Part shown: in pieces, positions 31,701 through 38,434 of the stretch
Layout of the letters: every line of letters begins with the position of its first letter
Position numbering within the stretch: the first letter of the stretch is position 1
Assembly (NCBI GenBank): GCA_035578905.1
Contig: JAQJVL010000749.1
Span: 248,001 to 312,000, forward strand
DNA length: 64,000 nt
Reading direction: 5' to 3'
DNA from: Stictocephala bisonia
Lineage: Eukaryota > Arthropoda > Insecta > Hemiptera > Membracidae
Translations under genes and position numbers: made by a program
Notes under the pieces: model-generated
Told to the model about the DNA's origin: nothing
Seen by the model: the letters and a program-made list of their open reading frames with translations, nothing else
The model's database searches: none

Positions 31701-33712
31701 CTATTCATCTATCCATCTTCCATAAAAATAAAGTGGTATTAACCCACCCATAAAAGTACTGTACAGTGGTATTGATACGCCCACCCACACTCATACATGT
31801 ATGGTGCTATTTTATTTATGTAAGAAGTAGCAACATTTAAAAAGATATCATTATTTATGAATTCAAAAGCTAGTGCCATAAAAAATGTATCTTGATGTAG
31901 GTTCATATTAAAAAATGGAAGTAGCTCCCTCGCACCTATTTTCATTAAAAATTGAGATGGCATTTTGAAATGAACAAAGATAATAACATATTTTCTTCAT
32001 CAAAACATTTAAAGAACACATTATCTTTCAAACTTTGGACAATATTACCCGTGTTTACATTTAACAATTTATTTCTTATCAATGTACCTGTATTAATAAT
32101 GAGTTGACCTCACTTAATCTTAGATTCTGGTCCTAAACAAGTACAAATTTAATGTAACTTACATTAAATTAATTTTCTATGCCAAATCTCACCTACGTAG
32201 AAACATGCATCTAGGGTTACACAAGTCCTCAAGATTCATGTATCTACACGTATCTGCCTTAAAATGTTCAACCAGTTTGTTTTGTCTTATAACATCATCT
32301 GAATAAGTCATGTTTATTTATGTTTTGATTACTGTTGAAAAGCCTTGCTTGGTTTGCTTCCAGGTGTGCTACCTGAACTGTGTACGAATCCTACTGAAAC
32401 ATGGTGCCAACCCCAACTGCACTTCCCGTAGCAACCTGACTCCTCTTCATGTCCTGGTATTCTCAGCTAGTGAGACAATGGCATTAGGCCGAGACGCTGA
32501 CCACAACATGGAGTTCATCCGTAGTTTGTTAGTTCTGTTATTGCAGCATGGTCTGGACACTAATATCCGCATCTCACCACGGACGCACCACATATTGCAG
32601 GCTCTATTAGACATGGTTCATTCTTCTCGCCAGCCATCTGAGTTACATCACGTATACAACCTCACCCTCACCTTCCTTCAGGTGAGTCACAGATAGACAC
32701 AGTGGTAAAAGAAACTAGAGGATAACTATGTTTGGAACAATTGATTGATCATTGAAACTTGCGTAAAAGCCAACAAGCACATTCCTTAAACCCTCTTAGG
32801 TATATAGGTCATTGTTTAGAACATGATCACAAGCAAAGAGGTGGAGCAAACTCCTAAACAATTTCTTGAACGTATAATACTTTATCTCCTCTCCATCCTA
32901 CATTCAGTTACCATGAAGACATTCAATATTTATTTAACTTTAACAGAACTATATTTATTAACATGAATGTACAACTGTCGTTGGAAAGGAAAATCCATTG
33001 ATGCGCATGCTAGAACCAGACGCCCAGTACTAAGATCCTGTCTATACTTTTTGTTTAACACTCTCATAATAAAAAATGGTAAAAAATCAACTGATATCTT
33101 ATGTCTGACTAAACCATGAGAATCACATGTTTATGATTGACAGTCTATTTAAATACTGCCAATTATCAATACAATTCAGTATATTAGATATGTATGTAAA
33201 CATCAATATAACGTGAGAAATACATTAAAAACCAATTACTCTATGAGATAAATTATTTGTTACAGTATGGTGCTGACCCAGATAAGAGCATGCCAGTGCA
33301 GTCAGGCAAGCTGGATACATCACCAGCAGCCAGCGCCTTCTATCGAGCAGCTGGCAGTTGTCACCCTGTATTGTTTCATTACGTTATGACAGTAGCTCAG
33401 AAACAGGAATTTATGAATGATTCAGAGCAACGCTTTGCATCAATCATTTTGTTATATTACATGAGCATGAGTCATCAGCCGTTGTACAATTCCCTTGGTT
33501 CCCTCCTGCGGGCACAGGAGGCCGGAGTCATTCCTGTTCGGGCGACCGCAGTTTTCACGATTATCAAGGACCTCCACTCCAGACCACGGACTCTTAAACA
33601 AATTACACGTCTTGTGATATATCACAGTTTGGATCGGAAGCCAGGTCTATTTGTGGGCAAGCTACCACTGCCCACTTCGCTTAAAGAGTACCTGTTAAAT
33701 TTTGACCCTTAA
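9321..33712 (+). CDS. Ankyrin-repeat, SOCS-box protein (ASB-like), six exons, 5' incomplete
   Basis: Join 9321-9541, 15859-16050, 17737-17812, 23576-23815, 32364-32681 and 33266-33712. All junctions are AG/GT and the phases agree, giving 497 residues from the first visible exon to TAA. Residues about 20-360 hold at least seven ankyrin-type units (RPLLHIACERG, YYPIHQAAL, NGADIN, GNTPLHGLI, LLRNGASPS, LLKHGANPN, LTPLHVLV). Residues about 457-494 are a SOCS box: a BC-box-like TLKQITRLVI for Elongin B/C and a Cul5-box-like LPLPTSLKEYLL. Proteins of this build act as substrate receptors of Cullin-5 ubiquitin ligases, with the ankyrin stack binding the target. I cannot name the orthologue. Exons upstream of 9321 were not found in the window. 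The introns are 0.6 to 8.5 kb and TE-filled. The BC box has Thr where the consensus has Cys. Confidence 0.85.
9623..10061. mobile_element. piggyBac-like MITE (439 bp)
   Basis: The element is bounded by TTAA at 9619-9622 and 10062-10065. The left end reads CCCTGGATAGGTATCGCGTA and the right end, reverse-complemented, reads CCTTAGATGGGTGTTTGTAC, an imperfect inverted pair. TTAA target duplications are the hallmark of piggyBac transposition. No transposase is encoded. It lies in the first ASB-like intron. Confidence 0.5.
10066..10449. other. Intron sequence, no feature seen
   Basis: Mixed AT-rich intron sequence of the ASB-like gene without a coding signal or an obvious repeat boundary. Confidence 0.3.
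10706..13552 (-). pseudogene. LINE ORF2: APE-type endonuclease plus reverse transcriptase, frameshifted
   Basis: The endonuclease part (13552-12887) shows VLYANIRSLRKNF, LIVLSEVW (catalytic Glu), GGVVCYIKD, YIGDINIDI and the terminal LTDH. It runs into the RT part (12896-11493) through a one-base shift at about 12890. The RT has NLRPISLLSVFSKIIEK, FIDFKKAFD and AGVPQGSVL. Another small indel near 11612 throws the FADD box out of frame: AFADDIAF reads in the next frame at about 11575-11555. A third indel at about 11273 gives TGA just after WLDSKLS, and the reading resumes in a new frame to 10706. Such enzymes nick DNA and copy their own RNA at the target. In this state no full protein can be made. 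Repairing three small indels would restore one continuous frame, so the damage is slight. Confidence 0.85.
13709..14656 (-). CDS. LINE ORF1 protein: PHD finger, coiled coil, FP25K-like C-terminal domain (315 aa)
   Basis: This is an intact frame from ATG to stop. Residues about 4-53 form a PHD-type zinc finger (CGVCGDKY, CSGVCDQTFHLKCV, WKCLEC; a C4HC3 pattern). Residues about 75-165 are charged and heptad-like (ELQLKNQQLMESVTDLRARV), a likely coiled coil for multimerisation. Residues about 167-300 (NIEISRLPTK, VMAAHRVPS, VYINEHLSPENKQFL) match the RNA-binding/FP-like domain shared by many insect LINE ORF1 proteins. In LINEs, ORF1p packages the element RNA; a PHD finger could bind histone H3 tails and guide integration, which is inference. 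It is separated from the endonuclease by about 150 bp. Confidence 0.8.
   Translation of the reverse strand: MSAQCGVCGDKYIEEGSFVKCSGVCDQTFHLKCVKIDGVMTRARKNWKCLECSTKKESSVSSMKSTSSSSTALTKEFMIGVSDAFKKEVFQELKSHATQLDEFKTSMDFLSGNVDVANKLMAEVKKEYADIKRENKELQLKNQQLMESVTDLRARVRELEQYSRKSNIEISRLPTKSKEDMSTLLKDVGKAIGEELQEAQVMAAHRVPSYNKQRPPAIVVQFHTRLQRGSWITSFKKKRQLMANEVNKAFPNNKVYINEHLSPENKQFLGQLKQQCKEKGVKFVWVRDGKFYVRKCEGDRCHKFNKIEELNNVCK
14791..15189. other. Intron sequence, no convincing gene
   Basis: The segment contains a short acidic frame (14992-15174, -) starting near MSDSDDELTIWAMIPDDNDF. It is unrecognised, has no splice context and is not called as a gene. The rest is AT-rich. Confidence 0.3.
15190..15640 (+). 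mobile_element. LINE 3' fragment (third family)
   Basis: The frame at 15193-15420 (TYGIEMCMLSKRDISKIQ, WIGWSVRMEG) and, after one stop, 15421-15590 (GRPRKRWLDSIKEELKGR, WYADRTRCRGFV) match the C-terminal region typical of many arthropod LINE ORF2 proteins, where GRPRKRW and W..DR..W are conserved. Everything upstream, including the RT, is missing, the usual result of 5' truncation during reverse transcription. It lies in the ASB-like intron, same strand as the gene. Confidence 0.7.
15859..16050 (+). CDS. ASB-like gene, exon 2 of those visible
   Basis: Acceptor ATGTTTTAG ends at 15858 and donor GTAAGT starts at 16051. The first base completes a Gln codon begun in the previous exon. It encodes NGADINVCTQTEQLTLLHLV and GNTPLHGLIV, two ankyrin units, and ends two bases into an Arg codon. 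Confidence 0.88.
16188..16600 (+). mobile_element. tRNA-derived SINE, copy 1
   Basis: A head with pol III box-like words (TGGCGCAGTGC and GGTTCCATGC) is followed by a body of about 350 bp. The tail has repeated CACTCATTCGCCC/CATATTCGCCCATATC, then GATCGACATCTTAGAAATGAA and an A-rich end. The copy at 36799-37221 matches it along nearly the whole length in inverse orientation. The tail also matches the SINE at 19112-19395. It lies in an ASB-like intron. Confidence 0.7.
16601..17736. other. Intron sequence with unassigned moderately complex segment
   Basis: AT-rich intron apart from 17130-17420, which is more balanced in composition (CCCCGGGGTCCAATGATTGA and following) and may be an old repeat. 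No coding signal is visible on either strand. Confidence 0.3.
17737..17812 (+). CDS. ASB-like gene, exon 3 of those visible (76 bp)
   Basis: Acceptor CTGTCCTGTAG ends at 17736 and donor GTAAGT starts at 17813. One base completes the preceding Arg codon, then 25 codons (YALEEVRYPYDSDIQPWNKW and DVLHI) lead in phase into the next exon. Too short for most gene finders, but the flanking splice sites and phase agree on both sides. Confidence 0.85.
17813..19040. other. Intron sequence, (TA)n and unassigned DNA
   Basis: A short TA microsatellite lies at about 17966-17990. The segment 18120-18330 is more balanced in composition but has no recognisable frame. Nothing else was identified. Confidence 0.3.
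19112..19395 (+). mobile_element. tRNA-derived SINE with a different head, same tail
   Basis: The head is tRNA-like with an A-box-like TAGCGTAGTTGG and a B-box GTTCGATCC about 45 bases apart. The tail (GACTACATTCGCTCATCTAC, CATATTCGCCCATATC, GATCGGCGTCTTATGAATAAA) is shared with the SINEs at 16188-16600 and 36799-37221. The end is an AAATAAATAAA tract. Confidence 0.65.
19954..22330 (+). mobile_element. pogo/Tigger transposon, full length with perfect TIRs
   Basis: The element is 2377 bp, flanked by TA at 19952-19953 and 22331-22332. Both ends begin CAGTAGAACCTCGATTAACC and remain identical for 24 bases. It contains one transposase gene, 20408-22045. TA target duplication, a CENP-B-type transposase and this terminal pattern place it in the pogo/Tigger branch of Tc1/mariner. 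The perfect TIRs suggest recent arrival. It is inserted in the same orientation as the ASB-like gene, in a 5.8-kb intron. Confidence 0.9.
20408..22045 (+). pseudogene. Tigger-like (CENP-B/jerky-type) transposase with one stop codon
   Basis: ATG at 20408 opens a frame of 545 codons to TAA at 22043-22045, broken only by TAG at codon 35 (20510-20512). The uninterrupted part from Met at 20558 is 495 aa. Residues 1-60 of the full frame hold the first helix-turn-helix (SIQQKLQIIEHLEKG). The second, CENP-B-type domain follows (MLEWFAQERALGNPVNG, GWLYRFKQRHGI). The DDE domain shows IFNTDESGLYWK, LLILDNAPSHPSE and ALIQPMDQGVIAGIKK, with all three acidic residues present. The C-terminus is acidic (EEGDEEEGEEGEGE) and ends in QTTMTDFFKPSANQ, which fits a PCNA-interacting (PIP) box. 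A shorter protein starting at 20558 would lack most of the first DNA-binding helix-turn-helix. Confidence 0.88.
22692..23575. other. Intron sequence, no feature seen
   Basis: AT-rich intron. A tRNA-like fragment might sit near 23240-23320 (CATTGGTAGCACAGC, TTCCAATCGGCAC) but is too decayed to call. Confidence 0.3.
23576..23815 (+). CDS. ASB-like gene, exon 4 of those visible
   Basis: Acceptor TTTTGTATTAG ends at 23575 and donor GTATGT starts at 23816. It holds 80 complete codons: ARYLLRNGASPSINQHGNSA, then NMLLQEGGDPNIVG and GSVPLMVCLVPLINKD, two or three ankyrin units. An internal GTATGT at 23756 could act as an alternative donor, but the downstream exon joins in phase from 23815. Confidence 0.85.
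23816..24821. other. Intron sequence, no feature seen
   Basis: AT-rich intron DNA between exon 4 and the second Tigger element. Short frames here have no recognisable features. Confidence 0.3.
24822..27393 (-). mobile_element. Second pogo/Tigger transposon, different family
   Basis: The element is 2572 bp, flanked by TA at 24820-24821 and 27394-27395. The ends read CAGTGAAACTTGGATAATTC and, reverse-complemented, CAGTGAAACCTGGATAATTC: one mismatch in the first 20 bases, and the match continues to about 24. The transposase lies on the - strand at 26821-25342. The 5' flank of the gene (about 26990-27240) is conspicuously GC-rich compared with the surrounding DNA and may be the element's promoter. 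It is inserted antisense in the 8.5-kb ASB-like intron. Confidence 0.9.
25342..26821 (-). pseudogene. Tigger-like transposase with one stop and one frameshift
   Basis: The start at 26821 (MSSAPKRTYKTLTLEEKIAA) opens a psq/CENP-B-type helix-turn-helix. An in-frame TAA follows SESENS near 26630. The second DNA-binding domain (CVLKWFKQARDKKIPLSG, STGWLDGFKERN) runs to about 26385, where a small indel changes the frame. The catalytic domain follows in the new frame: IFNVDETGLFFK, ILLIDNCTAHNT and SVVQPMDQGMITNLKN, so the three acidic residues are present. The acidic tail carries a small internal duplication (EVAENIN.IEAE twice). Compared with the element at 19954 the protein is clearly diverged and the TIRs differ. 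Confidence 0.85.
27396..28728. other. Intron sequence, no feature seen
   Basis: Strongly AT-rich intron DNA with no coding signal and no clear repeat boundaries. Confidence 0.3.
28729..28775. repeat. (TA)n microsatellite
   Basis: An uninterrupted TA dinucleotide tract of about 47 bases. It abuts the left end of the palindromic element that follows. The right end of that element also runs into a short TATATATTTTTATAT stretch. Confidence 0.95.
28771..29100. mobile_element. Foldback element, near-perfect palindrome of about 330 bp
   Basis: The left arm (28771-about 28930) reads TATACACAGTACAAGTAAAC ... GATCGATTTCGGTGAACCAC ... CAGACCAGAGGGATTC. The right arm is its reverse complement with only a few changes, and the axis lies near 28935. 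Each arm is about 155 bp with a loop of about 15 bases. It has no coding capacity. Single-stranded DNA or RNA would form a long hairpin. A degenerate relative lies at 8846-9236. Within the arm, GTATTACAATA-type and AAATGCACAAATAT-type words are themselves repeated. Confidence 0.85.
29333..30672 (-). mobile_element. LINE, 5' truncated, RT plus 3' UTR
   Basis: On the - strand: RT fingers/palm at 30672-30482 (CQQHGFLPGRSTTALI, ILLDFSKAFDSISHD), palm at 30433-30023 (VVPQGSVLGPVLFILYTNDL, intact catalytic MYADDTVLLLG, KYLGVIIDDSLS) and C-terminal domain at 30020-29440 (TAYYALYESHLRYGIAVWGG) with stops. The 3' end is AATAAAGATTGTATTG followed by TATTG-type units, a tail common in arthropod LINEs. 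It begins abruptly in the RT, as expected from 5' truncation. Closest in wording to the LINE at 7040-8845. It is antisense in the ASB-like intron. Confidence 0.82.
30673..31128. other. Intron sequence, no feature seen
   Basis: AT-rich intron DNA upstream of the truncated LINE. No coding signal beyond shadow frames. Confidence 0.3.
31129..31615. mobile_element. Possible MITE with CGACTAC-type inverted ends
   Basis: The left end contains GGTAAGTAATCGACTACC. The right end, reverse-complemented, reads GGTAACCGACTACTGAGCAG. Two dyads, CGACTACTCAGTAGTCG and CGACTGCTCAGTAGTCG, sit near 31542 and 31584. No protein is encoded. The boundaries and superfamily are uncertain. Confidence 0.35.
31736..31813 (+). 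repeat. 36-bp minisatellite, array a (about two degenerate units)
   Basis: Units of the type GTGGTATTAACCCACCCATA and GTGGTATTGATACGCCCACC, followed by CATACATGTATGG. This is the most degenerate and most distant member of the family otherwise found at 47704-60026. Confidence 0.6.
31814..32363. other. Intron sequence, no feature seen
   Basis: AT-rich intron up to the pyrimidine-rich acceptor of the next ASB-like exon. Confidence 0.3.
32364..32681 (+). CDS. ASB-like gene, exon 5 of those visible
   Basis: Acceptor TTTGCTTCCAG ends at 32363 and donor GTGAGT starts at 32682. It holds 106 complete codons. It begins VCYLNCVRILLKHGANPNCT and contains NLTPLHVLVF and SLLVLLLQHGLDTNIR, two canonical ankyrin units, then a helical stretch (ILQALLDMVHSS, VYNLTLTFLQ) leading into the last exon. 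Confidence 0.9.
32682..33265. other. Last intron of the ASB-like gene (584 bp)
   Basis: The shortest intron of the gene. AT-rich, with no TE recognised. Confidence 0.5.
33266..33712 (+). CDS. ASB-like gene, terminal exon with SOCS box
   Basis: Acceptor TTTGTTACAG ends at 33265; the stop TAA is at 33710-33712. It encodes 148 residues: YGADPDKSMPVQSGKL (end of the ankyrin stack), a helical middle (CHPVLFHYVMTVAQ, SIILLYYMSMSHQP) and the SOCS box in the last 40 residues, TLKQITRLVIYHSL followed by LPLPTSLKEYLLNFDP. The LPLP motif matches the Cul5 box. Confidence 0.92.
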   Translation, partial: YGADPDKSMPVQSGKLDTSPAASAFYRAAGSCHPVLFHYVMTVAQKQEFMNDSEQRFASIILLYYMSMSHQPLYNSLGSLLRAQEAGVIPVRATAVFTIIKDLHSRPRTLKQITRLVIYHSLDRKPGLFVGKLPLPTSLKEYLLNFDP

Positions 33713-34320
33713 TGTGATATTTTGAGTTTATCGCTTTGTACATTGTCGCTTTTCTAACTGCGCAGTTACCTGATTTTTTAGTATTTAAGTCTTATATTTT
33801 GTGTGTGACACAGATTGTTAATTGTATGGATAGGTAGGTTCTGTTGGTTTATAATCTTAATAACTAAACTAATCAACTCAATCGCTGATCTAGGAACATT
33901 TAATTAGCAGTTAACTATGTATTTTTGGTGTACTTAAAACTTCCATGAAATAATGCTCTTTTAAAATTATCGATCTAAAATATTATGATGACATGTAATT
34001 GATAAGATGGATTTTATTTATTTCCCCTTAAGGGCCGTATTGTTGTTTAAAAGGCTTAAAAAGCTATGAGACATGCATATAATTATGTCTATACAGGGTA
34101 AGGCGTATAAAGTGTACTTATCATATAAACTATTAAAAAAACAACAAAGTTAAAGTTAGGATCTTTAACATTTTGATCTGGTTATTTGAAAACTGTTCAA
34201 AGTGCTAAATTTTATAACAAATGTACAATGACAAACAATGTTTAAGGTGCATCTATATTTTAATGGTAGAACTGAATTTGATTCTGAACAAATAAATTTT
34301 GTAATTAGAAGAAAACTAAA
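33713..34320 (+). other. Presumed 3' UTR of the ASB-like gene
   Basis: Downstream of the stop the sequence is AT-rich. The first AATAAA I found lies at 34291-34296, with a second AATAAATTA near 34412. Which one is used is unknown. Confidence 0.4.
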
Positions 34321-35463
34321 ATGACTAAATATAAATAGCAAAATTCAGTGTTCTGAAAATGAAAGCTTAATATTTTAGCAAGTTTTTGTACTATAGTCTT
34401 AACTAAAAAGAAAATAAATTATGAAATGTGATAGATCCTCTTTTCTAACGGATAGTAATTCTTTAATTTTATGTAAATTAACTTCTCTACATTTAATAAG
34501 TGCTAAAAATAGGTGTTTTTTTTCTTATTTGAGGTTAGAACTGGAGAAGTTTGAGTCACTTGAATCTGGGTAGATTTACTAGAAACTAGAGTGATAGTGC
34601 AAATCAAGTACTACTAAACGGTTAAATACGGCATCCTTATAAAAATGAAATTGGCAAATCATATTGGCTAATTTGGATTTTGGAGTGCTTCCTAAAAATT
34701 ATCAGGTATCCTCAAGGGGTACGTATACCACAGTTTGAGAACTGATGCTCTAAGGTAAGTTTGCTCTGTGCCTTATCTGTCCAGATTTTTTGTTTATTAT
34801 AACCACAATACAAAATAGTATTGACTGAAATACTATTTTATTTCTTATATGGTCAAAGACACAGTTATAAATTTGAAATATTGGTATGCAATTTGAGAAA
34901 ATCAAATTATTATTACCTCAAGTGTTAACAGTAGCGGAGGTTTTAACTTGACTATTGTTTTTTTAGACAGACAGTAGCTTTACTTTATTTCTTTAACTTA
35001 AATATCAAAGACATTAATGATTGATATTCAGTGTTAGTTCAGCATCTGTGATGTAAAAATCATATATATATATGCATTGGGATCACTCACTGACATAAAT
35101 GTTGAGGCACTTCCCGGCGTACTACCCCCATAAAATGTATACCCTTGAATTGTGGCTCTTGGTTTGAAACCTTCAGGAAAATTCACAAAAGTTTACTTTT
35201 TTACTCATTAACAAGATGGCGGCCTTTTTATACCCCAAAACTGCTCCAATGTACTTATTATGGGAAAATCACAAAACAGTAGTTTTAATGACCTAACTTA
35301 AGAAAAAGCTTGAGTAAAAATTTAAAACCTTTACAGTTCTACGTGCGTAATAAACACGCTTCTTATATATGAGTTTCAGCTTAAAATCTAAAATATTCGG
35401 GGTATCGGGGCCCAAAAACTGAAATTTTTGAAAACATAAAATTGTTTAATACTGACGTTATCT
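34321..35463. other. Intergenic DNA, possible hAT-type MITE end
   Basis: Near 34715-34745, GGGGTACGTATACCACAGTT followed by TGAGAACTG resembles the terminal words of some hAT elements. No partner end was found. The rest is AT-rich and unassigned. Confidence 0.25.
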
Positions 35464-35860
35464 ACTCAAATGTGGTATCAAATTAAAGCTATTTTTTCCT
35501 GAATCCAAATACACCATCAGATTTTGAAAAGGGCAAATAATAAAGAGTATATGCCCCAAAAATATCCCCTAATAAAACCCAAAAAAGGATAATACTAAAA
35601 TAAAAATGCCCAAGTGGGGTATCCTAAAATAGGTACTTATCTCCTAAATAATGTAATACCATTATATTTTGGGAGATATGACGTTTACAGCTTCTGCCCC
35701 TCCCCCCAAATAAAAAGTATGCTCCAAAACCCAAAATTAGGTAATGTTTAACTAATACACCCAAGTGGGGTATCTAATTAAAGGCATTCTTCTTTTAATT
35801 ACTTATATACCATCAGACTATGTTTATGAGCTCCACTGCCCCAAAAACAAAAATTCATGG
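35464..35860 (+). repeat. Degenerate tandem repeat, about 148-bp period, three units
   Basis: The word CTCAAATGTGGTATC / CCCAAGTGGGGTATC occurs at 35464, 35609 and 35760, spaced 145 and 151 bases. Each is followed about 45-50 bases later by an ATACACCATCAGA-like or ATACCATTATA-like word and then by a CCCC-rich word. The units are old and diverged. Confidence 0.55.
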
Positions 35861-35869
35861 AATACTGCT

Positions 35870-36060
35870 TAAGAATCCTGGTGAGGTCGTAGGCCAATCT
35901 TCCTCACGAGGGGACATGCCGAGATCTACAAATGGGACTGTAGCAGAGTGTCTTGGTGAGGCTGTAGGTCGAGTTTTAGATAGGGGCCTGTAGCAGGTTG
36001 TCTTGGCGAGACCGTAGGCTAAGCCCCACCATGAGGCCACAGGCCAAGTTCCACAAAGGG
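35870..36060 (+). repeat. GC-richer degenerate short repeats
   Basis: Related words (GGTGAGGTCGTAGGCCAATC, GGTGAGGCTGTAGGTCGAG, GGCGAGACCGTAGGCTAAG) occur at 35878, 35952 and 36003, together with TGTAGCAG(A/G)(G/T)TGTCTTGG twice. The origin is unknown. Confidence 0.45.
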
Positions 36061-36071
36061 CCTAAAGGTAG

Positions 36072-37600
36072 AGAGTTCAAGATACAAGATGTTTATTGCA
36101 ACATAACATTTAAAGCAGTTACAAAAAATACAATATTTGTCTGATAAAACAGGTTGCTTGTCAACTTCTTTATCAACTAAAGCTACAGTATAAGTATAAT
36201 ACACATAATTTTTAAATCAATTCCAATAAATTATCATTTAAAAAATCTGTCACATCATAGTATTCTTTATTTACCAGCAATTCATGGATAATATTCTTAA
36301 ATTTTGACAGAGTAAAATTCTTACAGTAAGATGGTAGTTTATTATATAATTTAAAGTCTGTGTAATAAGGAGTGTGATCAAATAATTTGAGCCTGTGTAT
36401 TGGGTATAGAAGATGATACCTAAACCTATAATTATGAATATTTTGGTTATTATAAAAAGTGTCCAACTGCTTATGTACAAATATTAAACATTTAAAAATG
36501 TATAAGTAAGGAAGAGTCAAAATACCTAATTTTTTAAATATAGTTCTACAAGATTGATTTCTATTAAAACACATCATGATACGAATATTGTTTTGAATCC
36601 TAAAAATAGTTGCAACGTTTGACAAGTTTCCCCACAATTCTATACCATACTGTAATAAATAATTAAAACAAGCATGGTAAACCTTTAGCCTAAGATTCAA
36701 ATCCACAGTTTTTCTCAAAATGTACATTTGAAAGCAAACAGAACTTAATTTTGTTGTTAAATTTACTATGAACGGTTTCTATATTCTTACATTCTTACAT
36801 ATGAGACGCCGACACAACATTGTTGGTATTCTAAGGCGAATATGAATGATTATATGAGTGTAGTCTGGTTACTAACTGAGTTCAACTGTTCCTCAGAAAG
36901 GGCAATTTATTAATAGCCCAACAGCCAGGGCAACTAAGAGACCTACAGCTTTAGGTGGAATCCGAACAACATAGTGCTGGTCTGATTTTCAGCTAATTGA
37001 CAAGCCTGATACTCAGTTATCTCCCCCACATAACATCTGCACAATGACTACCACCCAACCTGGACACCCCAGACTTCTCTAGTAGTGTCCACGCCGATAG
37101 CAACCATTAAGCGGATGCCATGTCGGTATTAAGAGGACCGAGCATCCAACCTATCGCCTACAATCTCCCAAAAACTTTGTCCCCATGTAGCTGGGTTACA
37201 ACACTGCGCCACTAGTGCCATTATGTGGTTATCAATTTTTAAACCTAAGAACTTTGCCGTACTATTTACATTGATCAGATTACCATGAAAAAATATATTA
37301 TTTATTTTTATTTTGTTGAGTTTGAAACTTTACTATTTCTGTCTTTGAATAGTTTAACATTAATCCACTGACATCAAACTAACTCCCAAGTTCTGTTAAT
37401 AATCTTTCAATTGCCAGTTTTAGGTTAATGTCATTAGTACATTTAAAAATTATTAAGGTGGCATCTGCATACAGCAAAATTTTGGCATGATTAATACTTA
37501 ATGGCAAATCATTAATATATATATATATAATAAATAACAAAGGGCCCAAAATTAATCCGTGCGGAACTCCCCCTTTAGTTACAATCTATAGCGTACCCTA
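36072..37600 (-). mobile_element. LINE fragment split by a SINE insertion
   Basis: The C-terminal part of ORF2 is open at 36727-36212 (ACFNYLLQYGIELWG, IFKKLGILTLPYLYIFKCLI), with the 3' end near 36072. Beyond the inserted SINE (36799-37221) the RT palm continues at 37570-37230: [14 protein letters not shown], then YADAT at about 37450, where the family has YADD. The second catalytic Asp is therefore replaced by Ala, and several stops are present. The upstream end stops at the Helitron boundary at 37602. Confidence 0.75.
36799..37221 (-). mobile_element. tRNA-derived SINE, copy 2
   Basis: This is the reverse-oriented counterpart of the SINE at 16188-16600. On the - strand it starts with TGGCGCAGTG, continues with GTAACCCAGCTACATGGGGA and GGCGATAGGTTGGATGCTCG and ends with the ATATTCGCC...GGCGTCTCAT tail. 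It sits inside a LINE, so it arrived after that LINE. Confidence 0.7.
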
Positions 37601-37601
37601 G

Positions 37602-38434
37602 TCTATATATATAAAAGCCAAATACCACTAACTGACTCACTCTTTCATCATGAAATCTCAAAAACCACCAAACGGATTTACACAAAATTTTAAAGCAAGT
37701 TAGCTTTAGTATCAAAGGGACCCACTAAGAAAGGATTTTACGAAATTCCATTCTAAGGGGTACAAACATCCCCTCGAAATTTCCTTTCATCCATAGGAAT
37801 AACATTGGGTTCATTTTATTAAATTAATAACAGCTGTTTTGTAAATAAATAAACATGCTTATCTCTATTCTCTAAATATAAAAGAGAAAGCCCTCAATCA
37901 CTAATTTTCCCACTTCCCGTCATCCTACAGAGATGAAATTTGGTACAAATATTTGTTGTACGCTAAATAGAAAAACTTAAGTATTTTCATCTTGATAAAA
38001 TACTGCTAGGGGTAGAAACTGTCCCTAAAAAAAGTGTCCCATAAGGATAACATTGGGTTGATTTTAGTAAATTAATAACAGCTGTTTTGTAAATAAATAA
38101 ACGTGTTTAAATTTATATTTGATATTTTATCCCATTGATGCAATTTTTAGAGCTTAAAATTAATTACAAATTACATTTTTTCTATATATTTGTTCTCTAT
38201 ACAATTACATGTAAAATATTAAAAAAAATTTGGGACATTACCAATATTGAGATAACCGTGTTGAAATTCCCCTAAATCAGACTTATAGGGGTTTCTAGAC
38301 CATTCAGCTTTGTTTTCATGAAGAACAGAAGCAGGTTGAGATTTTATATTGACGTGATGGTTTAGAGGGAACCACAGGGGAGGGGTAAGAAGAGCAGAGA
38401 ATAACCCCGTAGCAATGCAAGGGCTGTCGGCTAG
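37602..38434 (+). mobile_element. Non-autonomous Helitron-like element (833 bp)
   Basis: It starts TCTATATATATAAAAGCCAA, a well-known type of insect Helitron 5' end, and ends GGGCTGTCGGCTAG followed by T. Helitrons begin with TC and end with CTRR. Inside, the segment AACATTGGGTTCATTTTATT onward (37802-37858) recurs at 38047-38102, about 245 bases downstream. It lacks Rep/helicase coding. A copy of the 3' end lies at 3340-3418. Confidence 0.7.
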
